The notes beneath the pieces were generated by a model. It was not told the origin of the DNA, searched no databases, and saw nothing but the letters and a program-made list of their open reading frames with translations. From the NCBI GenBank assembly GCA_030533445.1, contig CM060070.1:22262001-22326000 (forward strand): a stretch of DNA of 64,000 bases. The letters run 5' to 3'. Made by a program: the position numbers and the translations under genes. Source of the stretch: Cyprinodon diabolis. Lineage: Eukaryota; Chordata; Actinopteri; Cyprinodontiformes; Cyprinodontidae. Positions 37,806 through 49,777 of this stretch are shown one piece after another (the first letter of the stretch is position 1; each line of letters begins with the position of its first letter).

Positions 37806-38240
37806 GTCATGATCTTGGCGCTGAGGACTGGCTTAATCTCTCATTTCATTCACCTGCCTAGCTCCACCCAGTTTCTCATTACTGTCTCTATTAGCCTCTA
37901 TTTAGCAAGCCCTCAAACAGTCATAGTGGCAGATTATTTGAGCCCTTGGTCAGAGTCTTCTAGCGTAACTTAATGTTTTCTGATTGCCTAATCCTGACCT
38001 GTTCTGCATTTGGATTTATGAGCCTGCCTGTTCCCATTCTGATCTGCTTGCCTGACCTGTCTTCGAACTCTTGCTGTATTCTGCCTGTTTATTGAACCTG
38101 GAGCTGATTTCTGACCATGGCCTGGATTTCCCTTCGGTACCTCTTGGAATCTCTAAACTTCTGGCCCAGACTCCTAAGCACCTTCTCGACATTTGATTTG
38201 GCCTCTGGATTATCCTGCCTTCCTTTGTAGAAGCAGTTTT
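37806..38240 (+). mobile_element. LTR-like fragment
   Basis: Starts TGTCATGATCTTGG, like the ends of the solo LTRs at 28917 and 29763, followed by CACCTGCC-rich sequence and a TTCTGCATTTGGATTTATGAG block reminiscent of their U5. The other end and a target duplication were not found. An (AATCAG)n run follows at 38263-38280. Confidence 0.35.
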
Positions 38241-38499
38241 ATTGTCTTATATCATATCAGAATCAGAATCAGAATATATCCTTAAACATGGCCCTATACT
38301 TACTTAGCAACAAAACAGTACAGCTTGAAGTTCAAGTATGAGTCTTAGCAATAAATAAAGTCTCTAATGCTGTAGAATATAAATATCTGGTTGGCTTGCC
38401 AAATATGGAAGCAGTTGTACTGCGTTATGTAGTCCTGTTTCTGACCTTATACCCACTTAGCAACACAGAGAATGCAACATGTAAACAGAGAGTCTAAAA

Positions 38500-38702
38500 C
38501 AGGCATCCCCAAACTCTGTCCTTGAGGGCCGCTGTCCTGCAGGTTTTAGAGGTTTCCCTGCTTTAGCACAGCTGATTATCATGATTGCAGTAGAGCTGAA
38601 GCCTGTTAATCAGCTTTCAATTAAAATCAGCTGTGCTGGAACAAGGAAACCTCTAAAACCTGCAGGACAGCGGCCCTCGAGGACCGAGTTTGGGGATGCC
38701 TG
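38500..38702. mobile_element. 203-bp hAT-type MITE with 58-bp terminal inverted repeats
   Basis: The outer 58 bases at each end are inverted copies differing at two positions (start CAGGCATCCCCAAACTC, end GAGTTTGGGGATGCCTG). The flanks GTCTAAAA (38492-38499) and ATCTAAAA (38703-38710) are an 8-bp target duplication with one mismatch, as for hAT elements. As a single strand it would fold into one long hairpin. It has no coding capacity. Confidence 0.92.
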
Positions 38703-38710
38703 ATCTAAAA

Positions 38711-39050
38711 GCTGGGAGTCACGTATGAATCTTGGCAAAAACAGGGTTCTTACTGGCTGATTCGCACGCAATCAGGTCATGAGCTAAGAGATTTCCAGGA
38801 AGAGCATCCAGTCGTGCATGTGCATCCACACAGTGCGATGTGACGCCTATAAAAGGCCGCCCACAATGGATTGAAGGTGGGGGAAATTACAGATGTGAGG
38901 ACATAGCGCTGAATGTTTGAAGTGTTTAAGAGAGCTGTATGAATTCGGTTTTGTAAATAAATGTTCCCCCCTTTCGGATGATAGATAGTGTGAATCCTGA
39001 CCTTCTTTCTGTCATAAGGGAATTCTACCAATGAGCTTCCATACCTTCAT
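38711..39050 (+). promoter_or_regulatory. LTR-like promoter and polyadenylation pair
   Basis: A TATA-like box CCTATAAAAGGCC (about 38846-38858) is followed about 100 bp later by GTAAATAAATGTTCCCCC with a polyadenylation signal near 38957. This spacing is the R-region arrangement of an LTR, but no TG...CA boundaries or target duplication were found. It may be an LTR fragment or coincidence. Confidence 0.25.
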
Positions 39051-42000
39051 CTGCTCTGATCTGATCTGCTGCTTGTTGTCCGGCCTCCGGGGCTTCTAGG
39101 TGGCGCAAGCCGTGTCTTGTCAGCAGCCGACCACCTGGAAACTACCTCGTCCTCTGGGCACGGACTGAACTTTAAGACCAGGTTAGTGACTCAAATGTTC
39201 ATAATCCTCAGATTGACATGGTCACTAACCTGTGTTCTCTTCCTGTAGAGGTAACTGCCCTAGATGCCCTAGCTGTTCACTGCAGATCCGTTACTTTAAA
39301 TTAATGCTTTTTGAGATATCATACTGTCTGTGTGCTTGAATACTGGGTTCTCTGTTCTGAGCCATAACAACTGCAGGACACCACATGCTAAAAAAAGCTT
39401 TCGGATTTCCAATCCTACAGCTGGCATTCTGCATCCAGAAACTTCAACATCAATCAATATTGAAACAATAAAAGATTGCTGATTCAGCACAATATGAGCA
39501 GTGGTTCTCAGATCAGCATTTGATTATCGCCTGAGCAGGGCTCCAGGTTGCAAAATGCTCAAAACTAAGTCTTGATTTTATTGGCTAATCCCACATTAGA
39601 CTAAACTGCTACTTGATGCTCAATGTTTCTATTAAAATACATTTATATTTACAACTTTTGAAACTCTTCTTGGCATATTTAAATCAACATTTATGAAAAT
39701 GTATTTCAATATTTAGGTTTTGTTTTTTATTTTCATATTTAGGCCCATTGTGATTTTAATTAAATGTTTATAGTTTTAATTGTGTTTTTAACACTGGGTT
39801 ACACAATGTCTGACTTTCATTTGCAGATTTTGATAGAATTTGTATTAGTTATTACAGTTGTCAGATTCAGGTTGTTTCTGTGCCCATTGTGGGTTTTTCT
39901 TTCATCAAACAAGGGGTACCCATCGTTTTTATGTCTATGTGTATATGTAGGTAGGAGAAGGTTTAATTTGAATTTGGTCATATTAAAGTTTATCCTTTGG
40001 CAAACACCAAACATTAGAGATAACCAAATAGGAGGCATTTGCCACGGATCCAAAGCTAGTCATTATGCCATTTATTATTTTTTTTTTTATAATGGTATAA
40101 TGCTCTGAATATCAATAGAAAGAATTTAAGAAAACAAGTTAAACCAAATCTTTATGGTAATGGTGCCTTATAACTAATGTCACACTGACATTTTTAGTTT
40201 GTATTACAATGTTAAAAAGGGCAAATGGAGTATATTCTTGCAACAACAAACAACTCCTGGGAAAAAAAAAAAAACAAGGAAGGAAGGAGGAAGCCACATC
40301 TCCACCCTTTTTTTTGCTACTACTGCGTTGAGATTTTTTAGTTATGCTACTGTGATTGACACTTGGTGACCTCTACTTTTAAAACCAGTGATGAGGCTTA
40401 AAAACTGATAAAAATGTAAATCAATCCTAAGTAATTTTTTCTCAGACATAAACAACTTAGTAATCGGGCAATAAAAAAAAGCCGGCATCGTATATGTTTA
40501 ACCTAACTTTAACATTTAACCTGCAGACTTTTCTTTCATGCTTTACCTGTCTGCAAAGTTTTGTCAGGTCCAAACCCAGTTTTATGTGAGTGATATATGC
40601 TGTAAACATTGACAGTAATTGACAACAAATATTTGTTTCACTCAGAAAAACAGCAACAAAGCCCACTGTCTGGAAGAAAAACAAAAAGACGCTTGTGTTC
40701 ACAAATTTGGATAATTTAACTCTGTAAAACAGCAGGGATAAAAGACAATAGGCTGTATATTAAATTCCTGGTGAGAACTCTCATCAACAGTTTATTGCCA
40801 TCTGATGGGCTGGGGTGGAATCTCTGTTGTCTGATAATGAAAAAGAATATGTGCATGTTAACAAGGATGATTCATGCAGACAAACAAATAATAATAAACA
40901 ACATAAATGTTTTTAGCTTTTTAATTAATGTTCAATAATGTTCTTACATTTATTTGCAAAGTATTGATATTATGCATATGGTATTGTATAAGTAATAGCA
41001 AACAAAGCAACCTTATGTAATAAACACATTTAGTGTGTGACAGTGAGTCACTCACTGAATTCTTATTTTTGACATGTGGGGGATTTTGTTGTGTCTTAAT
41101 ATCGATTATTGCATATTATGTAAATGCTAGTGAATAATGCAATCATTCACAAGTATGTTAAAAAAATACTTTTGCATGTTAAGGTTTTCAAATGTACTGT
41201 TTGGTTAAAAGTTCCAATGTTATCTTGGTGGATATTTTTTTAGTTCAGAACTAATTATGTCTGAGATAGTGCCATCACACTCATGTTGACAGGTTGTTGC
41301 TTGAGTGTTTTTTTGCTGTGTCTTTAATCATTCTGCTTCACAGAGAGCAGACATGACAGAAAAACTGAGGTGAGATGCCAGCAGCAGTTCAGAAAAGACA
41401 TGTCTTGTCTTAGAAATGTTTCTCATCATAACATAGAAATTCACCTATTTATTTTTGACATTGGTAGAACAATAATTTATAATGTAAGTTCTCATAAAAT
41501 CTGTGTTAAATGAAGCTGACTCTAAAGCCCAATTTTGTTTCATAATATTTTGTATTGGTTGTTACTGTCTGGAAATGGCAAGCACACTGTATTTTGTCTG
41601 CACTGTCAGATTAAATGTAAAATATTTATGAAGGCTGTAAAAGAGAAATCTAATCTGTAGAAACTGAAAAGGACTACCACCTGTCTTACCTAGGAAAAGG
41701 AGTAAAATAGTTCATATCTTCAAAGACACCACAAAAAAGGTTTCAAGACATAGTACTGTCTCTTCGGGCTAAAAATACTGTAATTTCTGTCAATTATGGC
41801 AAATTGAACATGTCATATGTTGTTATTGTTGTGACAAGATGAAGGGCAAGAGTCCTTTAACAACAACTATGTAGCTAGGCTTTTTGTTAATGCAAGATTG
41901 AACAAGGAAGGAAAATGGTATTTGTTCCGAAAACCTTTCAGGAAGAAGGGTAAATACTCTATACAGGTCTCAAAATAAACGCTTCAGTGTGTTTTCTGAG

Positions 42001-42904
42001 CCTCAATCTAACTCCATTAGCTGTGAGCTGAGCAGCTCAATTACTGCACGATGAACTCAGGTGTCACACTGAGTGTACCCGTTATGCTTGTCATGCTTTT
42101 TCTGTGATTACTTATTTCTTTAGTCGTGCAGGAATGACAAGCAGGAGTCACACTAGTTATAGTAAAGTTTATACTAAAAATAATCCCATCACAGGGAGTA
42201 GAATAAAGAAAAAACACAATTGGGTGCGCTGTGTGTGTTTGAGAGACGGAAAGTGAGATTTCATTCAACATGCTAACAGATAGAGCAGGATTGTATAAGT
42301 AGTCTTCCAAAGAGGATGGCTTGACAGAGCTTGGCTGTTTGTGTGCCACCTCTCTCCTTTAGTGTGTGTTTGCTTCTTGTTTATGTTTTAACCCTGGATA
42401 TTTGAATTGGTCCTCAAAACCAGAATTAGAACATAATTAAACGGACTAACTACTTTTTAAAAACAGGTAAAAAAAAAAACAATAAAAAATCAGTAAAGGT
42501 TTTTGTAAAAAGTGCCACAAGAAAAATATTTTTGCCATCAATCCATAGCATGTTTCCACATACATACTCCTATTAAGATTGTAAGCCCATAACATAACAC
42601 AAAAATTTTAGTTTGTCTTTTCTATTTATTAATCATTTTAAAAGTTTTCCAATTATAATAACACTTGTTTGTTTAGGTAGTTTCATTGAAATAAATAATT
42701 GACCATGATTATATGGGTGTGACCTACCTGTCACTGTATGCATGCAAATTGAAACCTCATGATCATTTTGTGTGTCCTCTTCACTTCAAAGAAGTGTTCA
42801 CAAATTCTGAAGGGCTGGGTTCCTACAACTTTTTTATATATCACTGCCTCAACACACCAGACTCTAATATGAGCTTATTAGCAGATATTGACTGCTGCTA
42901 GTGT
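39051..42904. other. Unassigned intergenic sequence
   Basis: A GC-richer patch at 39060-39180 has no recognised family. The rest is AT-rich without domain-bearing frames. Confidence 0.5.
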
Positions 42905-43592
42905 GGTAGTTTAGCTGTTTGATTCAGGTTTTGGGCTTCTATTTGATTCGGGGCAAGGGATACATCTAAAGGTTACAAAAGGACTGCTTTGCAAGATGCA
43001 TCTTGCTCAATACCACTTTTAAACAGTAATCCAGGCCTTGTTTAATCTCGGCTGGACTATTGTAATGAACTTTATTTTGGGACACTTTATTTTGCTACCT
43101 TGCACATCTCCAGCTGGTCCAAAATGCAGCCGTATGCCGTTTAACTGAAGTATGTAAGAGGGATCACCTATCCTGGCCTCCCTTCTTTGCCTGCCTGTGT
43201 ATTTGAGAGTTCATTTTAAGATTATGTTATTTTTTCGAGTCTTTAAATGGCTTGGCCCCTCCCTACCTCTCTGAGCTTCTCACTATATTCCCACTTGGTG
43301 CCTCAGGTCAGCTGACCTGCTGCTTCTGGAGGTACCAAGGTCCAAACAGAAGCTCAGAGAAGAGCACCCAGCCCTATTTGACAATCCTCTTCACTGTCTA
43401 TTTTTCAAAGTCATCTAAAATATTTAACTCACCTATTTATATGGTTTTATTTGTTTTAATTCATTTATTTTATTGTATTTGATTTCTTCCTTTAAACTTC
43501 TATGTTGTTTCATAGAATTTTACCTGAAATGTAAAGCACTTTGTGGCAGCTATGGTTGTTTCAAAGGGCTTTATAAATAAAGTTGAGTTGAG
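42905..43592 (+). mobile_element. L2-like LINE fragment of a second subfamily
   Basis: Decayed codons give the typical C-terminal L2 reverse transcriptase blocks (LQLVQNAAV-like near 43110, ASLLCLPVY-like near 43180, then SLNGLAPPYLSELL near 43240-43270). The 3' end GGGCTTTATAAATAAAGTTG with (AGTTG)n lies at 43568-43595. The tail differs from that of the main L2 family in this window. Many stops are present. Confidence 0.65.
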
Positions 43593-43740
43593 TTGAAAAG
43601 TTGCAGGACATCATCCCTCAATGATATGAGTTGGAGACCCCTCAGCTGCACTGGCTGACTTCTGACAAATGCAGGTGGAAGAACGCAAATGCAAAAAGGA
43701 TAAGATGTTTCGCAGTGGCAAGGAATCTTTTTATCCATTT

Positions 43741-44845
43741 TACTTCATTTCAGTTTATTTATATAGTGCCAATTCACCGCACACTTTACAGTTCACCATA
43801 TCATAGAGTCAAATTCATTAAAAGTTTTCTATCTAAGTTGAACCAGTTGATGATATCGACTCATTGAGTCAAATAAAATCCCTCACGCCGACTGGGGTTC
43901 AAGGAGACAGAAGCAGAGATACAAAAAGCAACTGTAAAAGGCGGCCCCGTCCAGGAAACACAAATCCAGGCAGATGAGCTCAAAGCCAGCTTGAACATCT
44001 ATAAACAAAGGTGTTGATGGCAGCAGCACAGCTGATATTTCTCTCCAGGATGATGTCAAAGCACAACAGTAAAAGATGAGGTGAAGCTGCTATAAGAAAA
44101 AGCAGAGAAATAGCATAGCATTAGAGATTACGCTAACAGATTCTGCAGAGTGGGGGAATAGAGATAGAATGAAGCAGATTGATGATACAAGGGTCTCTAT
44201 GTCCTCCAGCAGTCTAAGCCTATAGCAGCATAACTATAGAGATAGCTCAGGATAACCTGAGTCACTCTAACTATAAGCTGTATCAAAAAGGAAAGTTTTA
44301 AGCCTCCCCTTAAAAGTAGACAGGGTGTCTGCCTCATGGACTAAAACTGAGAGTTGGTTCCAAAGGAGATGAGCCTGATAACTAAAAGACCTGCCTTCCA
44401 TTCTACTTTTAGAAATTCTAGGAACCACTAGTAAACCTGTAGATTGAGAGTGAAGTGCTCAGTTAGGAACATAAGGAACAATCATATCTCTGATATAAGA
44501 TGGAGCTTGGCCATTTATGGCTTTATATGTGAGAAGGAGGATTTTGAATTCTATTCTGGATTTAACAGGAAGCCAATGAAGGGAAGCCATGATAGGAGAG
44601 ATACAGTATTTTTCCACACTAGGTAGGATTCCTGTAGGCCTGTGGAGTGCAATTTTCTCTCCAGTTTCCTGCCATTTTGCTTCAGAGTACACAGCTCTGC
44701 ATTAAACCAAAGGAGCCAGCTTTCTATTTTTAACCTTTTTCTTTTTCAAAGGGCCTGCGTTGTCTAAGGCAGTACGCAGAGAACTAGAAACCCGATCAAC
44801 AAAATCATCAACCTGTGAAGGGGAATAAATTAAGCTTTTGCATCC
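43741..44845 (-). mobile_element. L2-type LINE, minus strand, internally deleted
   Basis: Reading the minus strand from 44845: the linker before the reverse transcriptase (VDDFVDRVSSSLRTALDN, then KWQETGEKIALHRPTG) runs directly into the C-terminal region (ISPIMASLHWLPVKSRIEFK) at about 44610, so the catalytic core is deleted. The 3' untranslated region then runs down to 43741. The frame at 44459-44692 crosses the deletion junction. It converges tail to tail with the fragment at 42905-43592. Confidence 0.85.
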
Positions 44846-44875
44846 TCTTATAAACTTCCTGTTGAGAATGGCTGA

Positions 44876-45060
44876 TTATGTGAGAAGTAGGGTACACCCT
44901 TACTTAGTACTAAGTCCCTTTGAAGGACTACCAGTCTTACAGTCAGGGTTTTGGATAGTGATAGGAATCTGGAGTACCCAGAGAGAAGCCAAGCATGGAT
45001 GGCGTACACATGCAAACTTCCCATATTTGAAAACACAGAATTTCTTACTGCAAGAAAAAA
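44876..45060. repeat. Fragment of a common fish dispersed repeat
   Basis: Contains GTAGGGTACACCCTT, CTGGAGTACCCAGAGAGAAGCC and ACACATGCAAACTTCC, diverged forms of a widespread teleost repeat (the 'catccatccatt' family also seen at 7984 and 21112). The family recognition is from memory. Confidence 0.45.
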
Positions 45061-46581
45061 AAGGAAAGTTTTAATTAGATGTGCTGCATTGCAGCATGAA
45101 TAAAAAGAAGAAAAAACATACAGGTTGCCCACTGGTGTAAGATATATTGCCAAAAAGCCAGTTTACAAAGAAATACTCACCCCCTCTGTATTACAGTTAG
45201 AATTTATTGTTAAAAATGTTGCTTGTTGCAGCAAGTGTAAAGTTAATTAAAGAGAAGAAAAGTAAAAAAAAAATGCTATCTAAATGTTTCCATACAGTCT
45301 TTTTCAAATTGTGTTATCATATCTCTAGTGCACATTTCCACAATAGCTGTTTTCTATATTGCTCCGAAAACTAAATAAGGAGCATTAAACGGTGCGATTT
45401 CCGACCTGACTAGGCTGTAATTTTTATTAGAAGAAATTTGGTACCAGCTGTTGTGAGGAGTTAATGACTTGCTCTTGTTATAGTTTGGCTGAATGAAGTG
45501 TAACATTGGCTTGGTGGTCTCTGTTAATTCAGATCTTTGTAGGAATCAAAGCTGTAAGCCCCCTCTCATAGTTAATCTCTAATCACCCTGTCGCTTTGCC
45601 ACCTGCTCAACTCAGTATGTTAATGTTTACTCACTAAAATATAAGCTCCTGGATAGAGCTTCTGACATAATGCGATAATGCAGAAATGTTTTCACTAAAC
45701 ATCTCATTGACTGAGCCGAGAGATTGACCTAATACACACGTTATTTAAAATATCTTTAAAGAACATGTTGGTCCCTGTAGTTTACATCCTGCATGTATAT
45801 GTGTCTTACATCAGTATGTTCTCTTTCTCTTCGCCTGTTTGATAAACTGTGAGGCTGCCATGGTAACCACTTCTCACTGTCACAAGGATCAGTGGCCTTC
45901 TTTTGCCAAAGATACCGAGCCAATAGGACTGCATGGGATGAATTGTTGTGTTCATAGTGGCTAAAAGCTTAAGCTCTTTTATTCACCTTTTCTCCCTCAA
46001 AGGCACTTGCATTTCTGTTGCACAGCTATCCACTTGTCTCGGCATCTGTCTGTTTCAGGAGATAGAGGGATGCAGAAATTTATTAGCTTTATATTAAATG
46101 TTTTTGGAAAATATTTAGTAAAAGAGATTTACATGATAGTGCTGACTGATGCTAAAGAGCACACTCAGTCAAAAAGGACATTAGTAGTAAAAAAATGTAT
46201 CCCTATGTTCATTACAGTTTAATAATGGACGTTCTAAGATATTGGTTCCATTATAAAAGTCTGGGATTACTGGAATCAAACAGGTAAAAAATGAGAACAT
46301 TACATCTTCATAAAAAAGATCACATTTTCACAAAAAGTAAAAACAGTATACAGAGCTGCTAGACAGAAATGTTTCATTACCAAGTGCAACAGTGCCCCCT
46401 CCTGGTCCCTTGCACATTTAGTTTATCCATCAACACAGTTCTAACGTTTTTACACTGACCCCCTGGATCTCAGAAAATAGACTTTCAAATACTTTTTGTA
46501 GTCTATAAATCACAGAATAGCTTAGAACTAAAATACATTACTAGACCAGGTAGACCTATGAAGGTTATTTTGTTTCAAAAC
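45061..46581. other. Unassigned intergenic sequence
   Basis: 45340-45970 is of moderate complexity with homeobox-like TAAT motifs and no repeat signature, so it could hold conserved noncoding sequence. No gene recognised. Confidence 0.4.
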
Positions 46582-46621
46582 TATTTATACACTCACCGGC
46601 CACTTTATTAGGTACCCCATG

Positions 46622-48423
46622 CTAGTAACGGGTTGGACCCCCTTTTGCCTTCAGAACTGCCTCAATTCTTCGTGGCATAGATTCAACAAGGTGCTGGAAG
46701 CATTCCTCAGGGAGTTTGGTCCATATTGACATGATGGCATCACACAGTTGCCGCAGATTTGTTGGCTGCACATCCATGATTCGAATCTCCTGTTCCACCG
46801 CATTCCAAAGATGCTCTATTGCAGGGGTTTTCAAAGTATGAAAGGGTGAGCCCCCCTCCAGGGAGCACTATGCCTGCTGCGCCCCCCCCAAAAAATAATA
46901 ATAATCAACCCACACACAAATAAATGCCACTACAAAACACCTTGCAATTGCTTTTATTTTAGAACCATCTCATCTTTTAAAATGCCACTATCTGAATGAA
47001 ATTTAACACATGAACATTTTAAAACAATTCCTCCCATTTTAATTATTTTATCGGGGCCTTTGTATGGCAAATACGCTCTTTTTTCATTTTTCTAATGAAA
47101 AGAAAAACCCCAAACTCACTTTTCAACTGTTTTCTCAAACAAACGTTACATCTGAGATTCTGAGTCTAATGTTTGAGATACCAACAGTGTTTTCACATCT
47201 TAACAAAAACATTTTGATCAGATCTTCATTGAGAGCTGTGGAAATTCAGTCCCTACTGACAGCCAAAAGTGACACGTCACGTGTTTCAAGTCCAGGTCAC
47301 AGCTCAGCTCAGCCAGAGCCTCTTCCTCTCCTGCTGAAAGTCCATCTTTGAGTGTCACGGGGAAGGAAAATGGGTTTCTCCCCCACTGGTTTGCCTTTGT
47401 CTCCTCTCCAAAATACTCTCCAAACTGCTCGCGCATCCCCTCCAAATGCCTCCAAATGCGTGCAGACAGCCTGCTGTCCTAAATCCATATTTATTTTTTC
47501 CCTCTCATCGCGCCTCCCCTAAGGTGCTCTGGCGCCCCTCAGGGGAGGCGCGCCTCACACTTTGAAAACCGCCGCTCTATTGGATTGAGATCTGGTGACT
47601 GTGGAGGCCATTTGAGTACAGTGAACTCATTGTCATGTTCAAGAAACCAGTCTGAGATGATTCCAGCTTTATGACATGGTGCATTATCCTGCTGAAAGTA
47701 GCCATCAGAAGTTGGGTACATTGTGGTCATAAAGGGATGGACATGGTCAGCAACAATACTCAGGTAGGCTGTGGCGTTGCAACGATGCTCAATTGGTACC
47801 AAGGGGCCCAAAGAGTGCCAAGAAAATATTCCCCACACCATGACACCACCACCACCAGCCTGAACCGTTGCTACAAGGCAGGATGGATCCATGCTTTTAT
47901 GTTGTAGACGCCAAATTCTGACCCTACCGTCCGAATGTCGCAGCAGAAATCAAGACTCATCAGACCAGGCAACGTTTTTCCAATCTTCTATTGTCCAATT
48001 TTGATGAGCTTATGCAAATTGTAGCCTCAGTTTCCTGTTCTTAGCTGAAAGGAGTGGCACCCGGTGTGGTCTTCTGCTGCTGTAGCCCATCTGCCTCAAA
48101 GTTCTATGTACTGTGCCTTCAGAGATGTTCTTCTGCGCACCTTGGTTGTAATGGGTGGTTATTTGAGTCACTGTTGCCCTTCTATCAGCTCGAACCAGTC
48201 TGCCCATTCTCCTCTGACCTCTGGCATCAACAAGGCATTTCCACCCACAGAACTGCCACTCACTGGATGTTTTTTCTTTTTCGGACCATTCTCTGTAAAC
48301 CCTAGAGATGGTTGTGCGTGAAAATCCCAGTAGATCAGCAGTTTCTGAAATACTCAGACCAGCCCTTCTGGCACCAACAATCATGCCACGTTCAAAGTCA
48401 CTCAAATCACCTTTCTTCCCCAT
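46622..48423 (-). pseudogene. DD36E transposase, interrupted by insertion and stops
   Basis: The N-terminal 137 codons are open from ATG 48423 (MGKKGDLSDFERGMIVGARR, helix-turn-helix). A CAA-to-TAA change stops the frame at 48010-48012, and a CGA-to-TGA change removes the Arg after the first catalytic Asp motif at 47950-47952. The next part (47583-47892) carries the GGGGVMVWG and QQDNAPCHKA motifs and reaches SPDLNPIE, where the hAT element enters. The remaining C-terminus (IMDVQPTNLRQLCDAIMSIW to the TAG at 46622) follows beyond it. This copy still has the normal stop codon that copy 1 lost. Confidence 0.9.
46822..47574. mobile_element. Non-autonomous hAT element, 753 bp, nested in the transposase
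   Basis: Termini are CAGGGGTTTTCAAAGT and, inverted, CGGCGGTTTTCAAAGT (two mismatches in 16). A perfect 8-bp target duplication CTCTATTG flanks it (46814-46821 and 47575-47582); copy 1 has this sequence only once. The subterminal parts are rich in CGCCCC. No transposase frame is present. The insertion postdates the DD36E copy it interrupts. Confidence 0.95.
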
Positions 48424-48573
48424 ACTGATGCTCGGTTTGAACTGCCGGAGATTGCCTTGACCATGTCTACATGCCTAAATGCACTGAGTTGCCGCCATGT
48501 GATTGGCTGCTTAGAAATTAAGTGTTAACGAGCAGTTGGACAGGTGTACCTACTAAAGTGGCCGGTGAGTGTA

Positions 48574-49777
48574 CATTGTAAGTGTGAATTTGAAGTTGTA
48601 GAGAGAGTTGCATACTAAGCTTTGTATTCGTACAATTGAAAAAAAAAAAGTTAAGTACCCTAAAGTACAAATTAGTTTTACACCTGTTAAAATTTAAGGT
48701 ACAAGTACACATACTGTATTCTGTTCTACAATTTGTGCATCAAAAACCTCTTAAATCTCAGTTTTGCTCCAAATGGTCCAGAACTGTTTTTGCAAAACAA
48801 TTTGTGCATTGTAGCTTTTGGTGATTTTTATAATCTGTCACAATTACAAAAAAAAGTTACACCTCTTCAAATTCTTGAGTACAAGTACACAAATTGTGTT
48901 CTGTGAATTGCACATCAAAAATGCCTTCCATTCAGTTTTGCCACAGTTGATCTATAACAAATGGTGCTCCTGGGTTTTATGGTGCGAAACAAATTCAAAA
49001 GTGTATGAAAATCTTCAAAAAGAAAATATATATTTTTTAGTTTCCTTGACACAGATACAAATCAAAGAATACAACTAAACGAATCTGCTGCGGTGAGTCA
49101 CAAATTCAACTTCACAAGTTATGCCTTCATTTTCACTTTTGACACAAATGTCACACCGGTAAAAATAATCTGTGACTTGTGGGTAGTACCCTTGATCAGA
49201 GAGCAGGGGGGGCGCTGCCTGGTCGGTCAGCCTGTACCAACCGGAAATACCTATATGGCCTACTGCCATGTTGCCTTAGAAGGACCCAGCCTATGTATGC
49301 CTTTGAAGAACGTAGATTCTTCGAAGGCATAGGGATCCATGTAGGGATTGTGGATTCTAAGTAAAAAAACTATTCAACAACGTTAGGTTATTAACCTTTT
49401 CATAGAATATAATTTAATTACATTACTTAAAAGATGTGCAATTAAAGTATAATAACCAACATCACTTCCTTATCTTTAAAAGTTGAAACCAACTGTTATG
49501 GTAATAATTTCAAACAAAGCACATGTTTTTTTGGTGAAAATGTGACAGGCTGTGGCAAAACCAGGGGTCTGTTTCAAGACACAGGTTTGCCAAAAACTCT
49601 AGGTTTTCTAAACCTGAAAACAGGGAAACTCTGACTTTTCCATTTCACAAAGAGAGTTTCCTCAGCCTCTGTTTCAGTCACCATAGTAAAATTTTCCCCA
49701 GAGCCAACAGGATTATTTCAGTAAACTGAGTGTCCTGCCTCTGCTGTTTTATTTCCCGATTTAATCATATATATATA
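48574..49777. other. Unassigned sequence with a short hairpin
   Basis: At 49298-49329 the arms TGCCTTTGAAGAA and TTCTTCGAAGGCA pair (12 of 13) around a 6-base loop. Otherwise nothing recognised. A short (TA)n run precedes the next element. Confidence 0.5.

Larger units (their letters stand above)
46590..48571 (-). mobile_element. Tc1/mariner element, DD36E type, copy 2, split by a hAT insertion
   Basis: The ends CACTCACCGGCCACTTTATT (left) and the inverse with one change (CTACTAAAGTGGCCGGTGAGTG, right) are flanked by TA on both sides (46588-46589 and 48572-48573). Without the 753-bp hAT insert and its extra 8-bp copy the element is about 1.22 kb, slightly longer than copy 1. Unlike copy 1 it does not sit in a TA microsatellite. 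Confidence 0.94.
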
